Assembly: GCF_015209965.1 (NCBI RefSeq)
Contig: NZ_MU158693.1
Span: forward strand, 154,826-218,825
Length of the DNA: 64,000 nucleotides
Direction of reading: 5' to 3'
DNA from: Sphingobacterium pedocola
Lineage (GTDB): Bacteria; Bacteroidota; Bacteroidia; Sphingobacteriales; Sphingobacteriaceae
Part shown: one piece after another, positions 52,051-60,992 of the stretch
Numbering within the stretch: the first letter of the stretch is position 1
How the letters are laid out: each line of letters starts with the position of its first letter
Position numbers and translations under genes: made by a program
Notes under the pieces: model-generated
The model's input: the letters and a program-made list of their open reading frames with translations, nothing else
The model's database searches: none
Told to the model about the DNA's origin: nothing

Positions 52051-52581
52051 ATGGGAAAACCAATATTTTTAGTAGGCTTTATGGGAAGCGGGAAGACAAC
52101 TTGGGGCAAGAAAATCGCTCAAGCGCTGCACATTCCATTTATTGATCTCGATCACGACATCGTCGCACATATTGAAATGTCTATTCCTGAATATTTTGCA
52201 CTACACGGAGAGCAGCGATTCCGCGAATTGGAAAGTCAGTTCTTAAAGAAGCAGTTCGGTAAGGATGCTGTAATTTCGACGGGAGGAGGAACACCTTGTT
52301 TCTACGACAATATGGAGTGGATAAAACACAACGGACTTTCTTTATATCTCTATCATACACCAAAATCACTTTACGCTAGACTAAGTCAATCCGACGTCAA
52401 TAAACGCCCAGTGTTAAAAGGATTGTCAAACGAAAGCTTGTTAGCATTCATTGAAAGCAAACTTCAAGAAAGAAAAGGATATTACGAGCAAGCTCATATC
52501 AAGTTTGAGCAAATCCACACTCCTTTGGAAGAAATAATAGATCTTATACATCAACATCAGGGCGAGGATATCCAATATTAA
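52051..52581 (+). CDS. aroK: Shikimate kinase
   Basis: Phosphorylates shikimate with ATP in the aromatic amino acid pathway. The 176 residues contain the P-loop FLVGFMGSGKTTWGKKIAQA, the shikimate-binding DLDHDI and FRELESQFL, and the STGGGTPCFYDN motif. NKRPVLKG is the lid region with its Arg. It starts one base after the DoxX stop codon and gldA follows after four bases, so it is inside an operon of otherwise unrelated genes. Confidence 0.94.
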   Translation: MGKPIFLVGFMGSGKTTWGKKIAQALHIPFIDLDHDIVAHIEMSIPEYFALHGEQRFRELESQFLKKQFGKDAVISTGGGTPCFYDNMEWIKHNGLSLYLYHTPKSLYARLSQSDVNKRPVLKGLSNESLLAFIESKLQERKGYYEQAHIKFEQIHTPLEEIIDLIHQHQGEDIQY

Positions 52582-52585
52582 GCGT

Positions 52586-53296
52586 ATGTCCATTCAGGTA
52601 AAAAATCTCATAAAAACTTACGGTAGCCAGAAAGCATTGGCATCGATAAGTTTTGAAACTCAATCCAATCATATCATTGGTTTTCTTGGCCCGAATGGGG
52701 CAGGAAAATCTACAACAATGAAAATTTTATCAGGTATTCTTCCTTTTGATCAGGGAGAATGTCTTATCAATGGCATCAATATACACCTTGACCCCATCAA
52801 AGCGAAGAAAATAATTGGTTATCTTCCCGAGAATAATCCGTTATATCTGGATATGTACGTTCAAGAAATATTAACGTTTGAAGCCAATTTGCATGGTATA
52901 CTCCATCCTAAAAACCGAATCCAAGAAGTAATATCGCTCACGGGCCTAACAAAAGAACAGCATAAGCGCGTGAATCAGCTATCGAAAGGATACAGACAAC
53001 GTGTTGGTCTTGCAATGGCTATTATACACGATCCTCGAATTTTAATTTTAGACGAGCCTACATCTGGACTAGATCCTAATCAAATACTTGAGATAAGGGC
53101 GCTTATTAAAGAGTTGAGCAAAAATAAAACCGTGCTGTTATCTACGCATATTATGCAAGAAGTAGAGATCCTATGTGATGAAATCATTATTCTTGATAGG
53201 GGAATATTAAAAGATCATTTCCTTAAATCTAATGCCGCTACAAAATTTCCCAATCAAAGTATGGAGGAAATTTTCGTTCAACTTACCCACCACTAA
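52586..53296 (+). CDS. gldA: ABC transporter ATP-binding protein GldA
   Basis: The ATPase of the Gld ABC transporter, working with GldF and GldG in the inner membrane. The 236 residues show Walker A GPNGAGKSTTMKILSG, the signature LSKGYRQRVGLAMAI, Walker B ILILDEPTSGLDPNQ and the switch His in LLSTHIMQEVE. In Flavobacterium the complex is needed for gliding; in non-gliding Bacteroidetes its role is unclear. GldF and GldG follow after a porin-like gene and a terminator, fused in one protein. Confidence 0.88.
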   Translation: MSIQVKNLIKTYGSQKALASISFETQSNHIIGFLGPNGAGKSTTMKILSGILPFDQGECLINGINIHLDPIKAKKIIGYLPENNPLYLDMYVQEILTFEANLHGILHPKNRIQEVISLTGLTKEQHKRVNQLSKGYRQRVGLAMAIIHDPRILILDEPTSGLDPNQILEIRALIKELSKNKTVLLSTHIMQEVEILCDEIIILDRGILKDHFLKSNAATKFPNQSMEEIFVQLTHH

Positions 53297-53346
53297 AACT
53301 TTTTTTTCTACCTGTTGTTTATAAGCTAACTAAAAAGAACAAAGAC

Positions 53347-53925
53347 ATGAAAAAATATTTACTATCATTGGCTATTGCTATCGGTATTATTTCCCTCGCA
53401 GGCGCGCAACAAATTAACACGACTCCCCAGAGTTCGGCAAATGTAGGTCTTACTCCTATAAAAGCAGGAAATTGGATGGTCGGCGGATCCATTGGCAACA
53501 TCGGTTATAGTTTCGAAGCCGAGTCCTTCAATGCTGCCATCCAGCCTAGAGCCGGATATTTTATTTCTGATGGAATCGCTTTGGGAGCAGAAGTCAATCT
53601 CGGTCTTAAAACTATCCCTGATACCGACAATGAGTGGACTTATGGAGTAGCTCCTTTTATACGCTATTATTTTCCAGAGGGTGCGAGTTCAACTGGAAGG
53701 TTTTTCGCGCACGGAAATGTGGGTATTGCAGGAAGTAGCGCCGGTAGTAATGTAGGGCTTGCGTTAGGTGCAAACGTAGGTTATGCACATTTTATCACGC
53801 AGACCGTCGCGCTCGAAGCAACTTTAGGGTATAATTATTCAAAGGCAAATGTCAATATAAGTGAAAAACAGACCGGATTAGGAGTTGGGATTGGTTTCCA
53901 GATTTACTTGCCGGGAAATAGATAA
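53347..53925 (+). CDS. Outer-membrane beta-barrel (porin-family) protein
   Basis: A 192-residue barrel protein with signal peptide MKKYLLSLAIAIGIISLAGA cleaved after AQQ. The Gly-rich amphipathic strands include MVGGSIGNIGYSFEAE, AGYFISDGIALGAEVNLGL and GRFFAHGNVGIAGSSAGSNVG; the last strand is GLGVGIGFQIYLPG. It looks like a small OmpA/OmpW-like barrel. It lies between gldA and gldFG, 50 bases after gldA, and is followed by a terminator. Confidence 0.85.
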   Translation: MKKYLLSLAIAIGIISLAGAQQINTTPQSSANVGLTPIKAGNWMVGGSIGNIGYSFEAESFNAAIQPRAGYFISDGIALGAEVNLGLKTIPDTDNEWTYGVAPFIRYYFPEGASSTGRFFAHGNVGIAGSSAGSNVGLALGANVGYAHFITQTVALEATLGYNYSKANVNISEKQTGLGVGIGFQIYLPGNR

Positions 53926-53950
53926 AAACATGCTTAATTTTTTACAACTT

Positions 53951-53981
53951 GAGAGAGCACAGATCGCGAGGATTTGTGCTC
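53951..53981 (+). terminator. Terminator after the barrel protein gene
   Basis: A perfect nine-base stem (53951-53959 with 53973-53981) and a 13-base loop, followed by a short T-rich stretch. It separates gldA and the porin from gldFG, which therefore needs its own promoter. Confidence 0.75.
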
Positions 53982-54037
53982 TCTTGCTTTAGCGCGATCA
54001 TTTTCCTATTTTCGAAGCAAATTAAAAAGAAAGAGTA

Positions 54038-56437
54038 TTGTTTAGCATTTATAAAAAAGAGATAGCAAGTTATTTTAATTCGCTCATCGGATATTTAGCC
54101 ATTGGGATGTTCCTTCTTTTGACCGGCCTTGTACTATGGTTTTTTCCAGATTCTTCTATTTTAGAGACAGGTTATGCATCGTTAGAAGGCTTTTTTTCAA
54201 TTGCTCCTTATTTACTCTTATTTTTGGTTCCCGCTATCACCATGCGAAGTATTGCTGGAGAAAAAGCGGATGGCACCTACGAATTGCTCTTGAGTAGACC
54301 CATTTCATTGAAACAAATTGTTTTGGGAAAATATTTGGGCAGTTTAACCATTGTTACACTAGCGATATTACCAACATTAGTATACGCAGTTACAATCTAT
54401 TTACTTGCGTTTCCGAAAGGTAATATTGATTTGGGAGCAACTATCGGCTCTTATCTAGGCTTAATATTACTTTCCAGTACCTTTGTAGCATTAAGTATTT
54501 TCTGTTCATCGCTTACACAAAATCCCATTGTAGCCTTCTTAGTTTCGGCACTTCTCTGTTTCGTTGCTTACTACGGTATTACGGCCATAGCTCAGCTGAC
54601 CGTTTTTACCGCAATTGCCGACAGCCTAAAGAATGCCGGCATACAATCCCATTACGATGCCATTAGTAGAGGAGTTTTGACAGCAAAAGATTTTATTTAT
54701 TTCGTTAGTTTTTCTGTTTTGTTTCTGACGTTTTCCATCGGTCATCTGGGTAGGTTTTTCAATACGAGAAAAAAAACTTTCACGGCTTATTTGACAGTGG
54801 TTGTCATCCTCCTACTCCTAAATCAATCCTTTTTTTATAATCAATTCGACCGATTAGACTTTACCGAAGACAAACGTTTTACGCTCACAGAAACCTCGAA
54901 AGACCTTGTCAAAAGCTTAGACAAAGAGGTTTACATTACGATTTTTTTAGGCGGGGACTTACCCAGTGGATTCCAGCAGTTACGTCTCGCGGCCATTGAC
55001 ATGGCCTCCGACCTAAGAGCCTATTCTAATGGACGTATTAAAATAAATCTGGTTGACCCATTGGAAGGGGATCAAAACCAGCAACAGGAATATACACAAG
55101 CGTTGATAAACCGAGGGTTGTATCCCACCAATTTAAGCGTTAAATCTGAAAGCGGATTCTCTCAAAAACTCATTTTTCCTGCTGCTATTGTCAATACGGA
55201 AGAGTTGGAGGTCAATGTAGACCTGCTTCAAAATAAAACGGGCGCAGATCCTGAACAGGTATTAAATAATTCCATTCAAAACCTGGAATATGCTTTCGCT
55301 TCAGCGATTAAAAAAGTTATTGAGCGAAAAACCTCCTATATTGGGTTTACCGAAGGACATGGCGAACCTACTGATTTGGAGTTATACGATGCCATGCATA
55401 CCCTAATGACGGGAAACCAAGTAGGAAGAATTAATTTGGATTCAATAGATTTTAGCGGATTGAAGCAAATACAGGTTATTATCATAGCTAAGCCTACTCA
55501 ACCTTTTTCGGAAAGTGAAAAGTACAAATTAGATTTTTTTATCCGCCACGGAGGAAATGTCATTTGGGCTGTCGATCAGCTCGACGCCAGTCTTGAAAAC
55601 CTAAGATCAAAAGGTAGCCAACCTCTAATAGGGAGACAACTAAATATAGATGATCAACTTTTCCTATACGGCGCCCGGTTAAACTATAACATGGTAGCCG
55701 ATCTAAACTGCGGGCAGATCCCTTTATCCGTTGGAAATATTGGTGGAAAAGCACAAATCGAACTCGCACCTTGGTATTTCTTTCCGATTATCATGCCGAC
55801 CAACACACATCCAGTCGTGAGAAATTTAGATGGGATACACACTGAATTTATCGGCACCATAGATACCATTGCGACTGCAGGAATAAAAAAAGAAGTGATT
55901 TTGCAAACCTCCCCTTTTACCCGCATACTTAACACACCTGCTACGCTATCCTTACAAATGGTGGAAGAACAGCCTGACCCTACTAAATTCCGGACAAAAC
56001 CCGAGCCTGTTGCTGTACTACTTTCCGGAAAGTTCCCTTATATCTTTGAAAATCGCCCTGCCCCATCCGGTATCATGTCGCCGGTCGATCTATCGAATAC
56101 CTCGAATCCCGCGAAAATGCTTGTAATCTCCGATGGGGATTGGTTAATAAATCAAGTAAATACAAAAGATCAATCTCCTTATCCGTTGGGTTGGGATCGT
56201 TATACGGAACAACAATTTGCCAACAAAATATTCTTAGAAAATATCGTTGATTACCTCATGAATGAAGAAAGCTTGATTTCGTTACGAAATAGAGATGTCA
56301 AGCTTCGCTTACTCGACCAAGCCAAAGTAAAGGACGAAAAATTGGAATGGCAGGTGACTAACATCGTGCTTCCCCTCCTTCTCTTGTTCGTCATCGGCTT
56401 CGTTCAACAATACATACGCAAGAGGAAATATACATAA
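54038..56437 (+). CDS. gldFG: GldF-GldG fusion, ABC transporter permease and auxiliary protein
   Basis: A single 799-residue chain. Residues 1-245 are the GldF permease with six helices (MFSIYKKEIASYFNSLIGYL at the start, AGEKADGTYELLLSRPISLK in the cytoplasmic loop). After one helix (TAYLTVVVILLLLNQSFFYN) residues 275-770 are the GldG ABC-type auxiliary domain in the periplasm (RFTLTETSKDLVKSLDKEVY, ISDGDWLINQ), with a final helix near the C-terminus. In Flavobacterium gldF and gldG are separate genes. The start is TTG 54038, fixed by homology of MFSIYKKEI to GldF starts; the ribosome site is weak. It is convergent with the CoA transferase with one base between. Confidence 0.85.
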   Translation: MFSIYKKEIASYFNSLIGYLAIGMFLLLTGLVLWFFPDSSILETGYASLEGFFSIAPYLLLFLVPAITMRSIAGEKADGTYELLLSRPISLKQIVLGKYLGSLTIVTLAILPTLVYAVTIYLLAFPKGNIDLGATIGSYLGLILLSSTFVALSIFCSSLTQNPIVAFLVSALLCFVAYYGITAIAQLTVFTAIADSLKNAGIQSHYDAISRGVLTAKDFIYFVSFSVLFLTFSIGHLGRFFNTRKKTFTAYLTVVVILLLLNQSFFYNQFDRLDFTEDKRFTLTETSKDLVKSLDKEVYITIFLGGDLPSGFQQLRLAAIDMASDLRAYSNGRIKINLVDPLEGDQNQQQEYTQALINRGLYPTNLSVKSESGFSQKLIFPAAIVNTEELEVNVDLLQNKTGADPEQVLNNSIQNLEYAFASAIKKVIERKTSYIGFTEGHGEPTDLELYDAMHTLMTGNQVGRINLDSIDFSGLKQIQVIIIAKPTQPFSESEKYKLDFFIRHGGNVIWAVDQLDASLENLRSKGSQPLIGRQLNIDDQLFLYGARLNYNMVADLNCGQIPLSVGNIGGKAQIELAPWYFFPIIMPTNTHPVVRNLDGIHTEFIGTIDTIATAGIKKEVILQTSPFTRILNTPATLSLQMVEEQPDPTKFRTKPEPVAVLLSGKFPYIFENRPAPSGIMSPVDLSNTSNPAKMLVISDGDWLINQVNTKDQSPYPLGWDRYTEQQFANKIFLENIVDYLMNEESLISLRNRDVKLRLLDQAKVKDEKLEWQVTNIVLPLLLLFVIGFVQQYIRKRKYT

Positions 56438-56438
56438 C

Positions 56439-57929
56439 CTATTTTTTCATCGACCCCGCATCCATTAGTCGTAGATGCCAACTAAAGGCTTCCTCCAATA
56501 AATGCGGGGTATGTCCTCCACGTTCACTGGCGCGGTCAAAATACGATTGAAGCTGTTCCCTATAATCGGGATGCACACAGTTGTCAATAATCTTTTGTGC
56601 GCGTTCACGAGGTGCTAAACCTCTTAGATCAGCTAATCCAATATCTGTAACCAAAATATCTACATCGTGCTCGGTATGGTCCACATGTGATACCATCGGC
56701 AAGACGTGCGAAATTGCATTTTCTTTTGAAGCCGCTTGCGTCACAAAAATACTTAGGTATGCATTACGCGCAAAATCTCCAGATCCACCTATGCCATTCA
56801 TTATTTTTGAGCCCGAAATGTGTGTAGAGTTTACGTTACCATAAATATCAAATTCAATCGCCGTATTAATCGCAATAACTCCCAAACGTCTGATCAGCCC
56901 CGGTGTGTTGGAAATATTCTGAGGTCTTAAAACAAACTTATCTCTGTATTTTTGCAAGTTGCCAAATACACGTTGATAGCAGTCTTTCGAAACGGTAACT
57001 GAAGAAGCTGAAGCAAAACTTAATTTACCCGCGTCGATTAAATCAAATGTACTATCCTGTAGTACCTCCGAAAACATCGTAAGATCGTAAAAGTTACTAT
57101 CTTTAAATCCCATTAATACCGCATTCGCTACTTTACCGATCCCCGCCTGTATCGGCAGGAGACGATCCGTTAAATGACCGAGAAGAACCTCATTTTCAAA
57201 AAATTCCAAAATATGTTTTGCAATAGCCGTGGTTTTCGGATCAGCGGGTGCAATATCGGCTGGACTATCCAACATATCTGTAAATACGATACCAACAACC
57301 TTGCTGGGATCTAATGGAATCGTTTTACGACCGATCTTATTCCAAGGTGCTACAATAGGGATAACATTACGATATGGATAATCCTCCGCCTGATAAATAT
57401 CGTGAATACCATACACCTCTTCAGATACAGCGGTATTAATTTCCAAAATAACTTGTTTCGCCAGTGCAGCAAATGTAACGGAGTTACCTACCGAAGTAGT
57501 CGGAACAATACTTCCATCCCGGTCTATATAAGCCACTTCTATCACAGCAATGTCAACAGGAGGTAAGTTTTTGTTATGCAGCAATTCTGCACTTTCGCTT
57601 AAATGCTGGTCGATAAAAAGTACTTCTCCAGTATTTATTTTACTACGTAAAGCGCGATCCACTTGAAAGGGCATACGTTTAGACAAAGCGCCAGCTTCCG
57701 CCAATTTACCATCTGTATCATGACCTAATGACGCACCGGTCATTAATGTTATTTTTAAATTCTCACTTTTTGCACGCGCTGCAAATGCCGGAAGGACCAC
57801 TTTACTATCACCTGCTTTTGTAAAGCCGCTCGAGCCCACAACCATACCGTTATTAATAAGAAGAGCTGCCTGCTCAGCAGTCATTACTTTATCTTTTAAA
57901 CTTTCTAAACGTATTCTTTCGTATGCCAT
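56439..57929 (-). CDS. Acetyl-CoA hydrolase/transferase (succinate CoA-transferase-like)
   Basis: A 496-residue CoA transferase that moves CoA between acetate and succinate or hydrolyses acetyl-CoA. The N-terminal half has VGSSGFTKAGDSKVVLPAFA and GASLGHDTDGKLAEAG. The second half has the IQAGIGKVANAVLMG segment, with the catalytic Glu expected in the downstream SEVLQDSTFDLID, and GIGGSGDFARNAYLSIF. This close match is to SucC-type class I transferases (AarC/Cat1). ATG 57929 (MAYERIRLES) is chosen over TTG 57941. It runs convergent with gldFG with a one-base gap and no terminator between them. Confidence 0.92.
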   Translation of the reverse strand: MAYERIRLESLKDKVMTAEQAALLINNGMVVGSSGFTKAGDSKVVLPAFAARAKSENLKITLMTGASLGHDTDGKLAEAGALSKRMPFQVDRALRSKINTGEVLFIDQHLSESAELLHNKNLPPVDIAVIEVAYIDRDGSIVPTTSVGNSVTFAALAKQVILEINTAVSEEVYGIHDIYQAEDYPYRNVIPIVAPWNKIGRKTIPLDPSKVVGIVFTDMLDSPADIAPADPKTTAIAKHILEFFENEVLLGHLTDRLLPIQAGIGKVANAVLMGFKDSNFYDLTMFSEVLQDSTFDLIDAGKLSFASASSVTVSKDCYQRVFGNLQKYRDKFVLRPQNISNTPGLIRRLGVIAINTAIEFDIYGNVNSTHISGSKIMNGIGGSGDFARNAYLSIFVTQAASKENAISHVLPMVSHVDHTEHDVDILVTDIGLADLRGLAPRERAQKIIDNCVHPDYREQLQSYFDRASERGGHTPHLLEEAFSWHLRLMDAGSMKK

Positions 57930-58150
57930 TTTATGGTTCAATATTTTATGATTAATTTCTTATCAATAAGGTATCTATCCCGACGATAAAAATGATCTAC
58001 AATATTAACAATTATTATGCTTAGCATTTTATTCAAACAAGACAATTACTTAATGAACGGAACCTCCTTAGCCTTAACCTCTTAATAATCCCCTACTTTT
58101 TTGGTTTTCTGGCTAAAATTAAGGAGATTTAGAGATTAATATAAGGATTT

Positions 58151-58963
58151 ATGCAAAAGGAATATGTAAATAAATATTACATAACTGAAGTAGATGCCGT
58201 CGAAGATAGTATATATTGTCATCATGCGCTTTTGGGGGACAGCGTGATTACCGAACACAAGCACAAGAAAGGTCAATTCCTATATACAGAAGGAGGAGTC
58301 GTATTTCTGAAAACATCCCAAAAATCATATTTTCTACCTGCAAGACATTATATATGGATCCCACCGGGCATTAAGCACAGCATCCATCCAAGTTCTCCAA
58401 ATGTGGTTATGCGCAACCTCTATTTCCCAATATTTGATACAGATACAGATTTCTATGATAAAATTAATATATACCCTGTAAATGATCTTTTGATTGAACT
58501 TATTATGTTCACGAACCGTTGGAACGGTAATATATTCCCAGCAGATGAAATCAAATACACCATTGCAAAAGCCTTTAAGCTCGTATTACCTGAACTTTCA
58601 AGTTCCAAACTTCCATTGGCCTTACCTTACCCACGACATGACGCATTAAAAGATATCGTTGCATTCTTGGAAGCTAACATTTCTGAAAATATCAGCTTTA
58701 AAACACTAGCTACGAAATTTGATCTTAGTGAGCGCACGTTAGCCCGTTTATTCCAAAATGAACTGAACATGTCTTTCATCCAGTACTATACAATCTTAAG
58801 GATGTTAACGGCGTTAAAACTTCTACTAGATGACAAATTAAGCATCAATGAGGTCGCGTTAGAAGTAGGGTATAGTAGCTTACCCACATTCAGCAATACA
58901 TTCAATAAAATCATTGGCGTGAGACCCAGTGATTACGTAAAAAATAAAAACACCTTAATATAA
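58151..58963 (+). CDS. AraC-family regulator with cupin sensor domain
   Basis: A 270-residue regulator. The cupin half includes ITEHKHKKGQFLYTEGGVVF and RHYIWIPPGIKHSIHP. The DNA-binding half has ISFKTLATKFDLSERTLARL and LSINEVALEVGYSSLPTFSN, ending in GVRPSDYVK. The DUF1080 gene follows after 12 bases on the same strand, which suggests control of that gene or of sugar-related targets; the effector is unknown. Confidence 0.9.
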   Translation: MQKEYVNKYYITEVDAVEDSIYCHHALLGDSVITEHKHKKGQFLYTEGGVVFLKTSQKSYFLPARHYIWIPPGIKHSIHPSSPNVVMRNLYFPIFDTDTDFYDKINIYPVNDLLIELIMFTNRWNGNIFPADEIKYTIAKAFKLVLPELSSSKLPLALPYPRHDALKDIVAFLEANISENISFKTLATKFDLSERTLARLFQNELNMSFIQYYTILRMLTALKLLLDDKLSINEVALEVGYSSLPTFSNTFNKIIGVRPSDYVKNKNTLI

Positions 58964-58975
58964 CCTTTTATCAAC

Positions 58976-59827
58976 ATGAAATTAAACTCCATAATACTAA
59001 GCCTATTTATGTTATCAACCATATCATACGGAACGAACTCCCGTGTTGATCATCCAAACGTAGCAATACCTCTTCCTATCCAACTTTTTAATGGAAAGGA
59101 TATGAACGATTGGACAGCAAAAATCAGACTTCACGAAACCGGTGAAAATTATGCTCAAACTTTTCGTGTAGAAGACGGATTATTAAAAGTAAGATATGAT
59201 GGGTATGATAATTTCAATCAGCAATATGGACACATAGCCTATAATAAACCATTTGGTCATTATATACTCCGTGTCGAATATCGGTTTGTGGGCGAACAAG
59301 CAAAAGGCGGCGAAGGCTGGGCATGGCGCAATAGTGGGGCAATGCTTCATGGGCAATCTCCACAAACTATGTTAAAAGATCAAGATTTTCCGATTTCGAT
59401 AGAAGGACAGTTTCTGGGTGGTGATGGCACAGCTGAGCGCACTACTTCAAACCTATGTACTCCAGGTACCAATGTATACTACATGAATGAACTTTTTACG
59501 CCACACTGCACTAGTTCTACCTCCAACACTTACCATGGCGACCAGTGGGTAACAGCTGAGTTCGTTGTATTGGGAGACTCTATTATACGACATGTATTGG
59601 AAGGAAAAACTGTATTGGAATACACGAAGCCTCAAATTGGAGGCGGCAATGTATCTGACTTTGACAAAAATGCAAAACCAGATGGAAAAGCATTAACAGA
59701 AGGTTATATTTACCTGCAGAGTGAGAGTCATCCCATCGATTTTAGAAAAGTCGAATTATACGATCTATCGCCCTACAAAAACAATCCAGAAAAGTTGAAT
59801 AATATTATCCAAAAGGTCATTAAATAG
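58976..59827 (+). CDS. Secreted DUF1080 (3-keto-glycoside-hydrolase-like) protein
   Basis: A 283-residue exported protein with signal peptide MKLNSIILSLFMLSTISYG. The DUF1080 lectin-like jelly roll is visible: LFNGKDMNDWTAKIRLHETG, YGHIAYNKPFGHYILRVEYR, GWAWRNSGAMLHGQSPQTM, then EGYIYLQSESHPIDFRKVEL near the end. Some DUF1080 members hydrolyse 3-keto-disaccharides and glycosides. The second gene of a two-gene unit with an AraC regulator; no sugar dehydrogenase is adjacent. Confidence 0.88.
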   Translation: MKLNSIILSLFMLSTISYGTNSRVDHPNVAIPLPIQLFNGKDMNDWTAKIRLHETGENYAQTFRVEDGLLKVRYDGYDNFNQQYGHIAYNKPFGHYILRVEYRFVGEQAKGGEGWAWRNSGAMLHGQSPQTMLKDQDFPISIEGQFLGGDGTAERTTSNLCTPGTNVYYMNELFTPHCTSSTSNTYHGDQWVTAEFVVLGDSIIRHVLEGKTVLEYTKPQIGGGNVSDFDKNAKPDGKALTEGYIYLQSESHPIDFRKVELYDLSPYKNNPEKLNNIIQKVIK

Positions 59828-59877
59828 CTGTATTGACCGGAACCTTATCAGTAGATCTTTACTGATTCACGAATAAA

Positions 59878-59915
59878 CAAGAAAAGGGATGTAAATTAAT
59901 ACATCCCTTTTCTTG
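59878..59915. terminator. Bidirectional terminator between DUF1080 gene and rpsT
   Basis: A perfect stem of about 16 bases (59878-59893 with 59900-59915) and a six-base loop. TTTTCTT-type tails exist in both directions. rpsT converges from the other side, so it serves both genes. Confidence 0.9.
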
Positions 59916-59931
59916 CTTTATGTCTAAAAAA

Positions 59932-60186
59932 TTAACCTAATTTATTAACTAATTTAGTCAATTTAGATTTGTTGTTAGAAGCTTTTTTCTTGTGAATTAC
60001 GTTCTTCTTAGCCAAACGATCAAGCATTGAAATTACACGAGGTAGTAATGCTTGTGCTTCCTCTGCAGAAGTAGTAGTACGTAATTTCTTAATTGCGTTA
60101 CGCGTTGTTTTTGCTTGGTAACGGTTTCTTAGACGCTTCGCAGCGTTAGCTCTAATTCTTTTGATCGCTGATTTATGATTTGCCAT
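59932..60186 (-). CDS. rpsT: 30S ribosomal protein S20
   Basis: Primary binder of 16S rRNA in the small subunit. The 84 residues are strongly basic and helical: MANHKSAIKRIRANAAKRLR, YQAKTTRNAIKKL, and KKNVIHKKKASNNKSKLTKL. Length and start are standard. It is monocistronic, with a strong promoter upstream (TTTG, 19 bases, TATTTTTG) and a terminator downstream. Confidence 0.98.
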   Translation of the reverse strand: MANHKSAIKRIRANAAKRLRNRYQAKTTRNAIKKLRTTTSAEEAQALLPRVISMLDRLAKKNVIHKKKASNNKSKLTKLVNKLG

Positions 60187-60231
60187 TTCTCTTAGCTAAT
60201 TTTATTTTCTTTTTTACTATATTTCGGACTG

Positions 60232-60262
60232 CAAAAATAACGAGTTAATTCCATTATTCAAA
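60232..60262 (-). promoter_or_regulatory. Promoter of rpsT
   Basis: On the minus strand TTTG (60262-60259) is followed after 19 bases by TATTTTTG (60239-60232), the canonical Bacteroidetes -33/-7 pair. Transcription would start near 60225, leaving a leader of about 40 bases. It is the best promoter in the window and serves as the pattern for the others. Confidence 0.75.
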
Positions 60263-60352
60263 ATCTATTTTAAAGTTTATTTTAATTTCTCTTTAACAAG
60301 TCCATTTTTGATTTTTTAACGGAGCTTTAGCAAGCTCATCAAAGATAATCTT

Positions 60353-60360
60353 TACTTTTG
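60353..60360 (+). promoter_or_regulatory. -7 box (TACTTTTG) of the TrmH-like gene
   Basis: An exact TAnnTTTG match 18 bases before the start codon at 60379. No clear -33 element. A related ttttgattttttaa block also occurs 50 bases upstream. Confidence 0.45.
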
Positions 60361-60378
60361 ATTTTTTAATTTGAAGAT

Positions 60379-60909
60379 ATGCAAAAATTATCGATGGATC
60401 AGTTGAATCGTACAGATCTAGAAACCTTCAAAAATCAGGAGAAAATACGAATTACTATCGTGTTAGACAATGTACGTAGTATGCATAATGTAGGATCGTC
60501 ATTTCGAACAGCTGATGGATTTGCCATAGAACAGATTTTTCTTTGTGGTATCACAGCCACGCCGCCGCACCGTGAAATCGAAAAAACAGCACTAGGGGCA
60601 ACACAATCTGTCCAATGGTCCTATCAGAAAGAAAGCCTGCAGGCGATAAGAGGCTTAAAGGAGCAGGGCTATAAAATTATTGCCATTGAACAAGCAGAAG
60701 GAAGCATCATGTTAAACAATTTTAAACCCATCACAGCAGAAAAATATGCGCTGGTATTTGGCAATGAAGTAAATGGTATAAGCGAGGAGATTATGGAAGT
60801 AATAGATGCGTGCATTGAAATTCCGCAATTCGGAACGAAGCATTCTTTTAATGTATCCGTAACGATCGGAATGGTGCTGTGGGATTTTGTAACTAAAATA
60901 AAATTTTAA
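60379..60909 (+). CDS. TrmH/SpoU-family RNA methyltransferase (small form)
   Basis: A 176-residue SPOUT methyltransferase consisting only of the catalytic domain. Motif 1 is IVLDNVRSMHNVGSSFRTAD, motif 2 is YALVFGNEVNGI, and motif 3 is IPQFGTKHSFNVSVTIGMVL. Target is tRNA or rRNA 2'-O-ribose, not identified. It is unlike the first TrmH protein (at about 15 kb), which has an added N-terminal domain. sucD starts 83 bases downstream, possibly on the same transcript. Confidence 0.88.
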   Translation: MQKLSMDQLNRTDLETFKNQEKIRITIVLDNVRSMHNVGSSFRTADGFAIEQIFLCGITATPPHREIEKTALGATQSVQWSYQKESLQAIRGLKEQGYKIIAIEQAEGSIMLNNFKPITAEKYALVFGNEVNGISEEIMEVIDACIEIPQFGTKHSFNVSVTIGMVLWDFVTKIKF

Positions 60910-60992
60910 TAATTATTTTGGTATTTATACGCAAGCAAATTTTCGAAAGTCAATGCAAAATGGTAGATTTGCTATGCAAAAAATCAGAACAA

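Noticed and set aside
60303..60360. Direct repeat of ttttgattttttaa before the TrmH-like gene
   Set aside because: Only about 14 AT-rich bases match, which is expected by chance in such sequence.
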